64,000 bases of DNA from JADLDB01 sp040752975 (GCA_040752975.1 JBFMHF010000008.1:1-64000), one strand, 5' to 3'. Shown: positions 51,125-60,082, counted from the first letter of the stretch. Notes: a model not told the origin generated them from the sequence alone. Made by a program: numbers and translations.

Positions 51125-51172
51125 ACGTTTCCTCTGGCCGCACTTCGCGTCGAGCGACGCGGCCGCGACGTG

Positions 51173-52168
51173 CTACTGCGACGGAGCCGCTGACTCAGCC
51201 GCTCCCCCGGCGACGGCAGGCAGGCGGCGCAGAAATGCCTGCACGGCGGCGACGGTGACGGCGGGGTCCTCCTCCTGCGGGACGTGCCCGAGGCCCTGGA
51301 AGCGCACGACGGTGCTCGCGGGAATGTCCCGGTGAAACCAGTCGGCGTGCTCGGGCGGAATGAGCCGGTCCAGCTCTCCCCAGAGGATGAGGGTCGGCGC
51401 CGTCACCCGCTTCACCTGCTCCGCGTTGGCGCCATGCACGGCCTGCTGAAAGCGCAACGGCAGCGACGCCCGGTTTCCTTCGCGCAGCGTCAGCTCGAAG
51501 TAGCGGTCGATGAGCGCGTCGGTCACCTTCGACGGGTCACCGTACACGTTGCGCACGCTGGACGCGACGACGCTGCGCGGCAGCGTCTTGAGCAGCACGC
51601 GATTCAGCACCGGCAGCTTCGCCAGCCGGAAGCCGATGGGCACCGACTGCGAGACGAGCGGGTAGCCGGCCGCGTCCACCAGCACGAGGCCCGCGACGCG
51701 CTCCGGGTGCGCCACGGCGGTGGACCAGGCGATTTCGCCTCCGAGGCTGTTGCCCGCCACCACGAAGCGCTGCACACCCAGCGCGTCCAGCACCGCCACC
51801 ACGAAGCGCACGTACGCGGCGATGGAGTAGTCGCCGTCGGCTGCCGGTCCGGTGAGGCCGAAGCCGGGCAAGTCGAAGCGGATGACGCGCCGCTGCTTCG
51901 ACAACTCCGCCGCCCAGCCGTCCCAGGTGTGCAGGCTGGCGGAGGTGCCGTGCAGCAGGACGAGGGGCGTGACGTCCTCGCGAGGGCCCTCGTCGCGGAC
52001 GTGCACGGAGAGGCCGGCCACCTCGAGGAAGGTCGACGGCGGCGGCGCCCAGCGGGCCCTGAGCGCCTCCACAGGACGGTCCGGCGCCCAGGCAGCCGCC
52101 ACGAAGCCGCCGAAGGAGAGGAGGACGAGCGACACGAGCACGGCGCCGACGCGGAGGGCACGCTTCAT
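51173..52168 (-). CDS. Membrane-anchored or exported alpha/beta hydrolase
   Basis: The 331-residue protein starts with one hydrophobic segment (VGAVLVSLVLLSFGGFVAAAW) and continues as a classical alpha/beta hydrolase: LLHGTSAS oxyanion loop (71-78), nucleophile elbow GNSLGG with Ser 141, acid in WGELDRLIPP (Asp 267) and His in GLGHVPQEEDP (His 295). The cap region lies between. It looks like an esterase or haloalkane-dehalogenase-like enzyme; the Ser nucleophile rules out a true dehalogenase. AGGTGACG precedes the ATG. Confidence 0.85.
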   Translation of the reverse strand: MKRALRVGAVLVSLVLLSFGGFVAAAWAPDRPVEALRARWAPPPSTFLEVAGLSVHVRDEGPREDVTPLVLLHGTSASLHTWDGWAAELSKQRRVIRFDLPGFGLTGPAADGDYSIAAYVRFVVAVLDALGVQRFVVAGNSLGGEIAWSTAVAHPERVAGLVLVDAAGYPLVSQSVPIGFRLAKLPVLNRVLLKTLPRSVVASSVRNVYGDPSKVTDALIDRYFELTLREGNRASLPLRFQQAVHGANAEQVKRVTAPTLILWGELDRLIPPEHADWFHRDIPASTVVRFQGLGHVPQEEDPAVTVAAVQAFLRRLPAVAGGAAESAAPSQ

Positions 52169-52317
52169 GGCGTCACCTGTAGCGCGGTGGAGGCCCTCGC
52201 GCCGCCTCCCTCACCACGGCCCTGGCGCTGCTTGCAGTCGGCAGACGTCATGCGCCGCGCCGCGCGGTCGGCCCACTGCACCGTCGGGAAGAGCGCGCGG
52301 CGGTCACCGGAGTGGTT

Positions 52318-52755
52318 TCAGCTGCGAGCCGTGCCTCCGGCCCCGTGGGACTCCACGTGCTGGTGAGGGTCCTCCCGCCAGTGAATCGCCAGGAAGGCGG
52401 GCCGCTGCTCGCGCACCACCCACACCGCAGCGCTGAAGAGGACGGCGTCGAGCAACATCAACGGCAGCGCCACGCCCGTCATCGCGCGCGTCAGCGTCGC
52501 CCCCGCCATCACCAGGGCGATGCCCATCGCCCCGTACGGGCGCGTCGCGGGAATGAGCACCAGCGCGGCGAAAATCACCTCAGCCGCGCCGACGGCGAGG
52601 AGCACCCACGGCGGGAAGCCGAAGGACTGAATGAGGCGCTCCTGGAAGGGCGCACCCGCCAGCTTCGTCAGCCCCGTCAGCAGGAAGACACTCCCCAGGA
52701 AGACGCCCAGCACGTTGAGCCGCCGTTCCAACCGTTTCGAGTCGTCGAGGGCCAT
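52318..52755 (-). CDS. DoxX-like small membrane protein
   Basis: The 145-residue protein has four hydrophobic helices (VLGVFLGSVFLLTGLTKLAG, WVLLAVGAAEVIFAALVLIP, GAMGIALVMAGATLTRA, LMLLDAVLFSAAVWVV), as in the DoxX family of inner-membrane proteins, and a polar His-rich C-terminus (HWREDPHQHVESHG). The ATG with GGAGG five bases upstream is chosen over one four codons earlier. It diverges from the zinc-ribbon protein gene over about 96 bases. Confidence 0.75.
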   Translation of the reverse strand: MALDDSKRLERRLNVLGVFLGSVFLLTGLTKLAGAPFQERLIQSFGFPPWVLLAVGAAEVIFAALVLIPATRPYGAMGIALVMAGATLTRAMTGVALPLMLLDAVLFSAAVWVVREQRPAFLAIHWREDPHQHVESHGAGGTARS

Positions 52756-52851
52756 GGCTGCCTCCATTCGCGCGCCCGGTCGCGTCGAAGCCCTAACGCG
52801 GTCCGCTGGCGCGCGCAGCGGGAAGACGCCTTCGGGTACAGTCAACGCCCC

Positions 52852-53337
52852 ATGAGCGCACACTGTCCGTCGTGTGGCCGTCCGACTCCCGAGACGGCCG
52901 CGTGGTGCATCCACTGCCGCTACGACTTCGCCACGGGCATGACGCGGGAAGCGCCTGGCTCCGGGGCGCAGACGATGCAAGCCAGCATGGACCCGGGCGA
53001 TGCCGCGGGCGAGCACCTCAACATGCACCGCGGAAACTACAGCGCGTGGGTTTACGTGGTGCTGGGCTTCTGTCTCAACGCGCTGGTGTGGGGGGTCCTC
53101 ATCATCGTGCCCCTCGAGATGATTCGGCGCCAGCCCATGGGAGAAGCCGCCTTCCTCTTCGCTCTGGTGGTGGGCGCGGGCATCTCTGTCGTCACGTACT
53201 GGGACCGCTGGCGCTGCAACGAGGCCTTCACCAGCCGGTACCTGAGCGGCATCGTGAACATCTCGCTGCTCTACGCCCCCATCCTCTCGTGCCTGTACGC
53301 GAACTACCGGGGCGTGAAGAAGTTCCTGAAGCAGTAG
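52852..53337 (+). CDS. Zinc-ribbon protein with two or three membrane segments
   Basis: The 161-residue protein opens with MSAHCPSCGRPTPETAAWCIHC, a four-Cys zinc ribbon of two CxxC knuckles (residues 5-22). Hydrophobic helices follow at about 62-82 and 93-112. This recalls bacterial zinc-ribbon membrane proteins whose function is not known. The ATG start is directly before the ribbon. Immediately downstream begins the disturbed IS91 region. Confidence 0.75.
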   Translation: MSAHCPSCGRPTPETAAWCIHCRYDFATGMTREAPGSGAQTMQASMDPGDAAGEHLNMHRGNYSAWVYVVLGFCLNALVWGVLIIVPLEMIRRQPMGEAAFLFALVVGAGISVVTYWDRWRCNEAFTSRYLSGIVNISLLYAPILSCLYANYRGVKKFLKQ

Positions 53338-53343
53338 CGCGCG

Positions 53344-53433
53344 TCAGCGCGGCAAGTCGTCGGGCGTGTTCACATCGCGGGCGGCGGAAGGCATCGACAC
53401 CGGCGTCACTTCCTCGGCGTGCGCGCGCAGCCA
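53344..53433 (-). pseudogene. Duplicated 3' end of the mocA-like gene
   Basis: These 90 bases, including the stop codon, match the last 90 bases of the intact mocA-like gene (57,132-57,221) with about three substitutions. They encode the terminal EVTPVSMPSAARDV and NTPDDLPR. The rest of the gene is absent here. The fragment and the intact gene bracket the IS91-flanked segment, as expected if transposition or unequal recombination copied a piece of the adjacent gene. Confidence 0.85.
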
Positions 53434-53439
53434 GCGCCC

Positions 53440-53553
53440 GTGAAGTTCGACATCACGTTCACCGACGCAGCGAACAAGGTCTACACCGACTCCATCACGG
53501 TGGTGCTCGCCCAGATGAAGCCCATCATGGAGGGCTCCGACCTCTACGGCGTG
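53440..53553 (+). pseudogene. Fragment of an unidentified gene next to IS91 copy 1
   Basis: About 38 codons read VKFDITFTDAANKVYTDSI, VVLAQMKPIMEGSDLYGV, with AT-richer codons than neighbours, then merge into IS91 sequence. It looks like part of a beta-rich domain of a larger protein and has no proper start or stop. It could derive from a gene interrupted or carried in by the element. Confidence 0.5.
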
Positions 53554-54184
53554 AGGACACGGGCGCGGCGGCGGCGACGGCTCTTCCGCCGGCCGGCCGA
53601 GGCGGGTGACGACGGGCCGCAGGCGCGCGTTGGGCCCTTTCGACGCCGTGAAAGCGAAGCAGGTGGCGACGCGGCGGCGGCAGCAGGGAAGCGAGGCGCC
53701 GCACCAACTCCGCGGCCGTCAGCACCAGGGCCGTGGCGCCGGACGGGGAGGGCCGGCGCAGGCGGTAGACGGAGCGGCCGTCGTCGGCGCGGGAGAGTCT
53801 CTCCTCGGCGAGAGGCCCGCGGGCGCCGGAGCGGCAGAGCCTCTCGAGGCCCTGCCTGTCGGCCTCGTGGACGAAGGTGTCTGCGTGGAGGGAGAAGCCG
53901 TCGGCCACGGCGACGCGCCGGTGGTGCCTCCGCGGCTGCACCGCGGCCAGGGCGGTGGCCTCCACAAAGGGCAGCGACTGCTGGAGGGCCCGGGCGCGCA
54001 GGGCCTCGGCGTCGTCGTCGGGCGGCACCTCGACGTCGAGGAGGCCGGCCTTGTCGAGGGCCTTCTCCACCCTGCGGGCGAGGGAGACTGCAGGTGGGGC
54101 GTCAGCTGCAGGGTGCTGCCGAAGTACTGGGTGAAGGACACCGCCCCGGCGTGGAGGCGGCCCGGCACGCCCAGGCGCCGCGCC
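53552..54184 (-). mobile_element. IS91-family transposase, truncated copy 1
   Basis: The minus strand encodes recognisable IS91/IS801-type transposase pieces: GRLHAGAVSFTQYFGSTLQL, then (after a jump) RRVEKALDKAGLLD through ADDGRSVYRLRRPSPSG to LLPPPRRHLLRFHGV. Compared with copy 2 it lacks 100 bases after TPHL (equivalent to 56,493-56,592), which breaks the frame. It also has Ser in place of the Tyr in the CRYGARG motif and a small frameshift after FHGV. The N-terminal zinc-finger part is missing. It cannot make an active transposase. Confidence 0.85.
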
Positions 54185-54197
54185 TCGTCGGACGCGA

Positions 54198-55718
54198 CTA
54201 CTTGACGGTTATCTTGAGGCGATCCACCACGTTGACTTTCTTGGTCGGGTAGTTGCCGTGGAGCCGCAGCTCGTATTCGCCTGCGGCGTCCGGTGCGCTC
54301 AGCTCGATGCTCTTTGCGCCCGCCACTTCGATGTACTCGTACGTGAGGTAGTCCGCGTCGGCAGTCGACGGGCTGGAGATGGCGATCCAGAACTTCTCGT
54401 TCTTCTTCGCCTTGAGCGCCTTCGGGAACCTCAGGGTGAAGCGCGCCTTTGCGTCGAGCCGTGCCTTCGCCACGGACATCATCTTCGAGGTCGCGCCTTT
54501 GTCTTCGGGCAGCGGCGCCACGGTGGCTGCGTCTTCGAGCTCCGGCTCGGCAGAAGGGTCGCCCTGCGTCGACTTGAACTTCAGGCGGTCGATGAGGTTG
54601 TACGTCTTCGTCGGGTAGTTGCCGTGCAGCCGCACCTCGTACTCGCCGGGTACCGCCGGCGCAGCGAGGTCGATGCTCGTCGCGTCAGGCTCGAGGTACT
54701 TGTAGCTCGTGTACTCCTTGTCGCCGGCCGTCGCGAAGACGATGGTGACCCAGAACTTCTCACCGGGTTGCGCCTTCATCGGCTTGTTGAACCTGAGGGT
54801 GAAGCCCGTGCCCTTCGTGATGAGGGAGTGTTCGACCGACATCATGGACGAGCTGCGGGGCTTGCCGGCCATGGTCGTCGGCGTGCTCTTCCCGGTCTTC
54901 GCGCCTGGCTCCGGCTCGACGGGTGTTGCCGCCGGCCGCGCACTCGGAGGGCTCGAGCCGTCGTTGCCGCGGAGGTCGAGCGAAGGGTCGCCCGTGTCCT
55001 GCCGGGCGAACACATAGAGAAGATGCGTGTAGACCTCGTTGAGCGTGGCCTCCTTGTACTTGTGCGAGACGGTGAAGTAGCGCGTCGCGGGTGTGACCGC
55101 GGGCGCCGGGCCGCACAGGTCGTACATCATCTCCTTGTCGGAGCTGCTCATGGCCTGGGTAGCCATGCCGCCCGAGCCGTCGTAGAAGCGCAGCTGGAAG
55201 TGATGGGCGTCTGTGCCCATGCGCGCGTCGCGCACCGTCAGGCGTGACGCCCCCGAGGTGGGGAGCACTGGCCGCGTGGGGACGTCGACCAGCGAGTCGA
55301 AGGCCTCGAGGTAGAACTCGCCGCTCTCGATGCGCTTTCGCCGCGCCGCGATGAACTCGGGCTCTTCTTCCCTCCGGAGATTCCCATAGTCGTTCCACTC
55401 GAGCTTCTCGAAGAGCACGAAGCAGAACTCCTCATGCGTCCCGTAGACGAAGCCCAGCAGCTTGCGCTGGTCGATCGCGTCTTTGTCCGGAGCGGGAACG
55501 CCCGTGGCCTCGAGCGTGCGCCTGCCGTCACCGTCGACCATCAGGCCGTAGTCGTAGGGCACGGCGCCGATGAGGGGGTTGGTCTGAGGGTGATGCTTGG
55601 CGCGCAGCTCCGCCAGCGAGCGTTGGAAGCCATCGGGCTCTGCATTGCGCTGGACGGCAGCGCACCCCGACACGAGCGCGACGACACTGATGAGACACAC
55701 ACGAAGGGTGGCAGTCAT
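54198..55718 (-). CDS. Lipoprotein with two tandem C-terminal domains, between the IS91 copies
   Basis: The 506-residue product has a signal and lipobox (LVSGC, Cys 19), an N-terminal region of about 270 residues, a linker rich in Pro, Ser, Lys and Thr, and two homologous C-terminal domains of about 90 residues. Each domain starts SxMMSV, contains FTLRF and EKFWxxI segments and ends in GEYExRLHGNYPTKxxNxxDRLK. Codons carry more A/T at third positions than neighbouring genes, suggesting horizontal arrival. I start at the ATG of MTATLRVCL; the reading frame stays open upstream into IS91 remnants but is not part of the gene. The repeat domain may bind a surface polymer; function is unknown. Confidence 0.78.
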   Translation of the reverse strand: MTATLRVCLISVVALVSGCAAVQRNAEPDGFQRSLAELRAKHHPQTNPLIGAVPYDYGLMVDGDGRRTLEATGVPAPDKDAIDQRKLLGFVYGTHEEFCFVLFEKLEWNDYGNLRREEEPEFIAARRKRIESGEFYLEAFDSLVDVPTRPVLPTSGASRLTVRDARMGTDAHHFQLRFYDGSGGMATQAMSSSDKEMMYDLCGPAPAVTPATRYFTVSHKYKEATLNEVYTHLLYVFARQDTGDPSLDLRGNDGSSPPSARPAATPVEPEPGAKTGKSTPTTMAGKPRSSSMMSVEHSLITKGTGFTLRFNKPMKAQPGEKFWVTIVFATAGDKEYTSYKYLEPDATSIDLAAPAVPGEYEVRLHGNYPTKTYNLIDRLKFKSTQGDPSAEPELEDAATVAPLPEDKGATSKMMSVAKARLDAKARFTLRFPKALKAKKNEKFWIAISSPSTADADYLTYEYIEVAGAKSIELSAPDAAGEYELRLHGNYPTKKVNVVDRLKITVK

Positions 55719-55773
55719 TTCGGCTGAATTTATCAGCGCCCCTTCGCCCGTCACGACGAACAACGAACAACGA

Positions 55774-55805
55774 ACGACAGGGTGTTCAAACGACAGGGTG
55801 TTCAA
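55774..55805. repeat. Two tandem 16-bp units upstream of the captured lipoprotein gene
   Basis: The 16-base unit ACGACAGGGTGTTCAA occurs twice in direct succession, in an AT-richer spacer between the lipoprotein start and IS91 copy 2. Short exact tandem duplications like this can arise by replication slippage. No function is evident. Confidence 0.6.
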
Positions 55806-55948
55806 ACCGGCGTCCTCCGCGGCGGGGAGTGTAGCCGACGGGGAGAGTCGGGAGTGAACGCCCCCTCTGCCTGGCGGCGAGCGCGCGCGCGGGCAGACGC
55901 CTCCGCGCGCGCCGGTGCGCGAGAGGCCGCGGGTGACGAGGAGGCGCG

Positions 55949-57122
55949 TCAGGCGCCGAGGGACAGCTGGGGCCGTGGAGGCCCGGTGGGCGGCGGGCCG
56001 GGCGGCGGGCGGCGGCCCAACTCCCGCAGCACCTTCTCCGCGACGGCCGGAGACGTCACGGCGGCGAGGAGACGGCGGCGGCGGCAGCAGGGAAGCGAGG
56101 CGCCGCACCAACTCGGGCGCCGTCAGCACCAGGGCGGTGGCGCCGGACGGGGAGGGCCGGCGCAGGCGGTAGACGGAGCGGCCGTCGTCGGCGCGGGAGA
56201 GTCGCTCCTCGGCGAGAGGCCCGCGGGCGCCGTAGCGGCAGAGCCTCTCCAGGCCCTGCCTGTCGGCCTCGTGCACGAAGGTGTCGGCGTAGAGGGAGAA
56301 GCCGTCGGCCACGGCGACGCGGCGGTGGTGCCTCCTCGGCTGCACCGCGGCGAGGGCGGTAGCCTCCACAAAGGGCAGCGACTGCTGGAGGGCCCGGGCG
56401 CGCAGGACCTCGGCGTCGTCGTCGGGCGGCACCTCGACGTCGAGGAGGCCGGCCTTGTCGAGGGCCTTCTCCACCCTGCGGGCGAGGGAGACGGCGATGC
56501 GGGCGACGTCCGCGGGGGTGGGCGGTGGCAGCGCCACGAAGCGCACCGCGCCGTCGTCGGCCTCGGTGAAGAGGCCGTCGGGACAGAGGACGTGCAGGTG
56601 GGGCGTCAGCTGCAGGGTGCTTCCGAAGTACTGGGTGAAGGACACCGCCCCGGCGTGGAGGCGCCCGGGCACGCCCAGGCGCCGCGCCACGCGCCGCTGC
56701 GTCGCCGCCACCCGCGCCAGGAGGGCCCGCAGCACCACGTCGAGGACGCGCGGCTGCTTGAGGCACAGCCAGCGCAGCCGGAAGGGCAGGGACAACGTCC
56801 ACTGCCGGTACGGCGCCCATGGCAGCACGTCGCGCACCAGGTGCAGCCCCGCCAGCGTCGCCTTCTTCCCGTTGCAGGAGGGGCAGTACCCTCGCCCCTC
56901 GCACGAGAAGCCCACGAGGGCTTCCTCGCCGCAGGCGTCGCACCGCACGCGGACGAAGCCGTGCCGCAAGACGCCGCAGCGCAGGTACGCCCGCACCTCG
57001 CGACGGAGGCAGCGGCGCGTCGGCAGACGCCAGGTGCGCGAGGCCCTCCCGCGTCGGAAAGGTGCAACACCGCCCCCGCACCGGCCCGCGGCCGGTACTC
57101 CCCGCCCTCCACGCCCACGCGC
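55949..57122 (-). mobile_element. IS91-family transposase, defective copy 2
   Basis: The minus strand encodes, in order: a short N-terminal relic (GEYRPRAGAGAVLH), a frameshift, then YLRCGVLRHGFVRVRC, the zinc finger CDACGEEALVGFSC / CPSC, the HxH catalytic region TPHLHVLCPDG and CRYGARGPLAEERL up to LASLLPPP. A deletion then removes the next segment, and the frame that follows reads SPAVAEKVLRELGRRPPPG, a typical IS91-family C-terminus, ending at the stop at 55,949. It is more complete than copy 1 but still broken at two places. Its N-terminal side abuts the 3' end of the mocA-like gene. Confidence 0.85.
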
Positions 57123-57131
57123 AATGTCGAG

Positions 57132-57686
57132 TCAGCGCGGCAAGTCGTCGGGCGTGTCCACGTCGCGGGCGGCGGAAGGCATCGACACCGGCGTCACTTC
57201 CCCGGCGTGCGCGCGCAGCCAGGGTCCCGCCCCGCGCTCGTCCGCCACCGCGGCGAGGACGCGCACCTTCTCGCCAGAAAAGCGCGCCGGCACGCCCAGC
57301 ACTCCCTCGTACTGCGCAGCGGCGACGTCACCCGGCGCGTCGAGGAGCCGCCGCAGGTCCTCCGCCGTGACGTCGGGTTGGTCGACCAGCATCACCAGCA
57401 AGCCGTCGGCGCGGCCTGCGAGCGCCGCGACACCCCGCTTGAGCGACGCGCCTGGCCCGCGCGCCCAGTCCTCGCAGCGCACCACCTCGACCGCGAGGCC
57501 CCCGAGCGCAGAGGCGACTGACACCGCCCCCTCGACGACGACGACGGAAACACAGCCCGCCTCCAACGCCTGTCGCGCCGCGCGATGCACCAACGTCTCG
57601 CCGTGGACTTCGACGAGTTGCTTCGCGCGGCCCAGCCTCGTCGACGCGCCCGCGGCCAGCACGACAGCTGCGGTGCGCCTCGTCAC
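57132..57686 (-). CDS. MocA/MobA-like nucleotidyltransferase
   Basis: The 184-residue protein has the nucleotidyltransferase signature LAAGASTRLGRAKQL (10-24), the VDQPD segment with the metal-binding Asp, and a GxGxPA-like GVLGVPARF region. It is probably a molybdenum-cofactor cytidylyl- or guanylyltransferase for a xanthine-dehydrogenase-type enzyme. The GTG start overlaps the XdhC-like stop (GTGA) and has GAGG five bases upstream. Its last 90 bases are duplicated some 3.8 kb away across the IS91 region. The molybdenum hydroxylase it would serve is not in the window. Confidence 0.85.
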   Translation of the reverse strand: MTRRTAAVVLAAGASTRLGRAKQLVEVHGETLVHRAARQALEAGCVSVVVVEGAVSVASALGGLAVEVVRCEDWARGPGASLKRGVAALAGRADGLLVMLVDQPDVTAEDLRRLLDAPGDVAAAQYEGVLGVPARFSGEKVRVLAAVADERGAGPWLRAHAGEVTPVSMPSAARDVDTPDDLPR

Positions 57687-58573
57687 ACTTTCCTCGGGAG
57701 AAGCGGCGCCTTCTCGAAGAAGGCGTGCACCTCGCTGACGATGGAGAGGGCGACGGAGGCCGGCCCCTCTCCGCCCAGCGGCAGGCCCACCGGCGCGAAG
57801 AGGCGCTCGAGCGGAATGGACGAGGGGAGCGAGTCGAGCAACTCCGCGGTGCGCTTGCGCGGCCCCAGTACGCCCACGTACCCGGGCAGCGGCGAGCCCA
57901 GCACCGCCGACAGCACCTGCGTGTCGTAGACGAGGTGGTGGGACATCACGACGACGGCGCAGCCCTGCTCCAGCGGGAGCCGTGACAGCGCGTCGGGCGC
58001 CAGCACGTGCAGCGTCGCTCCCGGGAAGCGCGCGGGCGTGACGTTCCCCGTCCGCCAGTCCACGACGTGCACGTCCCAGCCCAGCGTGGACGCCATGACG
58101 TGCACGGGCAGCGCGTCGTGGCCTGCGCCACAGAGGACCAGCCGCGGCGGCGGCTGAAGCACCTGCGTCCACTTCTCTCGACCCGGCGGCGTCAGCGTCA
58201 GCGTCACCGGCGCGCGCTTCGTCACCACCACCTCCAGCGCCAGCGCCAGCTCGCTGTCCGCGCGGAAGGGCTCGAGCAGCACGTCCACCTCGCCGCCGCA
58301 GCCCAAGGCCACCTCGCCGTCCACCGACGTGTCGTAGGTGCGCACCACGGCCTCGCCCGACGACACCAGCCACGCGGCGCGGCGCACCACGTCGGCCTCG
58401 AGACAGCCTCCGGAGACGCTGCCCGCCTGCCAGCCCGCCTGCGTCACCAACATCCGCGCGCCGGGCTTGCGGTACGAGGAGCCGCGCGTCTCCAGCACCG
58501 TGGCCAGCACGGGGGTCTCTCCCTGCGCCCACGCCGCCTGCGCCGCGCGGTGGATGGCGGCCAGCTCATTCAC
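57683..58573 (-). CDS. XdhC/CoxI-family protein
   Basis: The 296-residue protein has the XdhC N-terminal region (TVLETRGSSYRKPGARMLV, then GSVSGGCLEADVV) and a C-terminal Rossmann region (LVLCGAGHDALPVHVMAS, VVDWR, MSHHLVYD, GYVGVLGPRKR), as in factors that bind and help sulfurate the molybdenum cofactor for xanthine dehydrogenase. The GTG start overlaps the threonine-synthase-like stop and its own stop overlaps the MocA-like start. The three are almost certainly one operon. Confidence 0.88.
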   Translation of the reverse strand: MNELAAIHRAAQAAWAQGETPVLATVLETRGSSYRKPGARMLVTQAGWQAGSVSGGCLEADVVRRAAWLVSSGEAVVRTYDTSVDGEVALGCGGEVDVLLEPFRADSELALALEVVVTKRAPVTLTLTPPGREKWTQVLQPPPRLVLCGAGHDALPVHVMASTLGWDVHVVDWRTGNVTPARFPGATLHVLAPDALSRLPLEQGCAVVVMSHHLVYDTQVLSAVLGSPLPGYVGVLGPRKRTAELLDSLPSSIPLERLFAPVGLPLGGEGPASVALSIVSEVHAFFEKAPLLPRKV

Positions 58574-59784
58574 ACCGGCACCGCGTCCAGCGTGGGCTCG
58601 ATGGCTGGAGGAATCGTCACCGACTTGAGCGCCGCGTCCACGTCCTTGAGGCCGTGTCCCGTCACCAGCACCACCACCTTCGCCGTCGCCGGCAGCGCTT
58701 CCGGGCCGGCTTGCAGCTTCTGAAGGCCCGCGTACGCCGCCGCGGCTGCTGGCTCTCCGAAGACGCCCGAGGCGGCCGCCAGCGCGCGCTGCGCGGAGAG
58801 AATCTCCTCGTCCGTCACCGTCACCGACAGGCCCTTCGTCTCCAGCACCGCGCGGCGCGCCCAGTGCGCGTTGGACGGGCAGGACACGGAGATGGAGTCG
58901 GCCACCGTCGTCGGGTCCTTCGCGTTCTGGTACGCGCCCGTCTGGATGAAGCGGTGAATCGCGTCGGACTTCTCGGCCTGCACGGCGATGAGGCGCGGCA
59001 TCCGCGCGAGCAGGCCCACCGCGACGAGGTCCGCGAAGCCCTTGTGCACCCCAGCGAGGATGACGCCGTCGCCCACGGAGACGAGGACGGCGTCGGGCGC
59101 CTCGAAGCCAAGCTGCTGCGCCACCTCGAGCGACACCGTCTTCTTCCCCTCGATGGTGAGCGGGTGGTACGCGGTGTTGCGGTTGAGGCCGCCGCGCTTG
59201 TGGGTGAAGGCGAGCGAGAGGGCGAAGGCGTCGTCGTACGTGCCCTTCACCGGCACCACGCGCGCGCCGTGCGTCACCATCTGCACCAGCTTGGCCCGGG
59301 GCGCCTTCTCGGGGACGAAGATGAGCGCCTCGAGGCCCGCCGACGCGCACACCGCCGACAGCGCCGAGGCTGCGTTTCCGGTGGAGGCCGCCACCACGCG
59401 CGACTCGCCCAGGCGCAGCGCCTCCGCCGCGACGAGAAACGACGCGCGGTCCTTCAGGCTGCCCGAGGGGTTCTGCCCGTCATTCTTGATGAAGAGCTGG
59501 CCCACCTTCAGCGACGCGGCGAGGCGCGGCGCGCTCACCAGCGGCGTGTTGCCCACCACCAGGGGCGGGAAGTGCCGCGGCTCCACCGCCGACAGCAGGC
59601 TCCAGTCGGGCCTGGACTTGTCGAGGCGCCCCTTGAGGGACTCGGTGTCGAAGACGGCTTCCAGCACGCCCACCAGCGGCATCCCGGGACGGTAGGAGGC
59701 GCCGCAGGCGGGGCAGAGGTAGCGCACGTCGTCGCGCGCGTACTCCTTGCGACAGTCGGTGCAGCGGTAGCGGAAATGGCTCAC
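58570..59784 (-). CDS. Threonine synthase-like PLP enzyme with zinc ribbon
   Basis: The 404-residue protein begins with a four-Cys zinc ribbon (CTDC at 8-11, CPAC at 24-27). It then has the beta-family PLP core: the cofactor Lys 111 in NPSGSLKDRAS, the Asn loop ASTGNAASAL, and the GDGVILAG region for phosphate contact. Archaeal-type threonine synthases share this architecture. Because it heads the XdhC/MocA operon, and a second PLP enzyme and a YgfK-like protein lie opposite, it may work in nitrogen-compound breakdown rather than biosynthesis. Sequence alone does not decide between these. Confidence 0.83.
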   Translation of the reverse strand: MSHFRYRCTDCRKEYARDDVRYLCPACGASYRPGMPLVGVLEAVFDTESLKGRLDKSRPDWSLLSAVEPRHFPPLVVGNTPLVSAPRLAASLKVGQLFIKNDGQNPSGSLKDRASFLVAAEALRLGESRVVAASTGNAASALSAVCASAGLEALIFVPEKAPRAKLVQMVTHGARVVPVKGTYDDAFALSLAFTHKRGGLNRNTAYHPLTIEGKKTVSLEVAQQLGFEAPDAVLVSVGDGVILAGVHKGFADLVAVGLLARMPRLIAVQAEKSDAIHRFIQTGAYQNAKDPTTVADSISVSCPSNAHWARRAVLETKGLSVTVTDEEILSAQRALAAASGVFGEPAAAAAYAGLQKLQAGPEALPATAKVVVLVTGHGLKDVDAALKSVTIPPAIEPTLDAVPV

Positions 59785-59823
59785 GGCGCGGACTGTACGC
59801 CGGGCGGGCGACGCGGGCAGCCC

Positions 59824-60006
59824 TCACTTCCTCCAGTTGGTGAGGCGCAGGCCGGGCATGGCGCGAAAGTCGTCCGTGTCGCTCGTCACCAGGGTCGCGT
59901 CGAGCGCGCGGGCGTGCGCGCCGATGAGGAGGTCGTAGGGTTTCGTGGGCCTGCCCTTCGCGCGGAGTGCTGCCTCGAGCTCGGCGAAGTGCCGCGCGGC
60001 CAGCGG
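59824..60006 (-). pseudogene. C-terminal remnant of a VapC-type PIN-domain toxin
   Basis: The frame ending here reads YDLLIGAHARALDATLVTSD, TDDFRAMPGLRLTNW before its stop. This is a typical C-terminal half of a VapC toxin, including the Asp residues of the PIN active site (the Asp in YDLLIGAHA and the TSDTDDF region). The N-terminal half and the antitoxin are missing, and the promoter of the next plus-strand gene lies where they would be. The remnant cannot be active. Confidence 0.75.
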
Positions 60007-60082
60007 TGGCCAGGCCTTCTTCCGCCCGGGGGCGGAGAAAAAGCGCGAAGTCTCCCGCGCGACTCCCTATTCTCCGGTGCCC

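Noticed and set aside
54198..56996. A continuous 932-codon reading frame that would fuse the IS91 transposase to the lipoprotein
   Set aside because: The transposase part is internally deleted and the lipoprotein has its own signal peptide, lipobox and start; the open frame between them is chance in GC-rich DNA.
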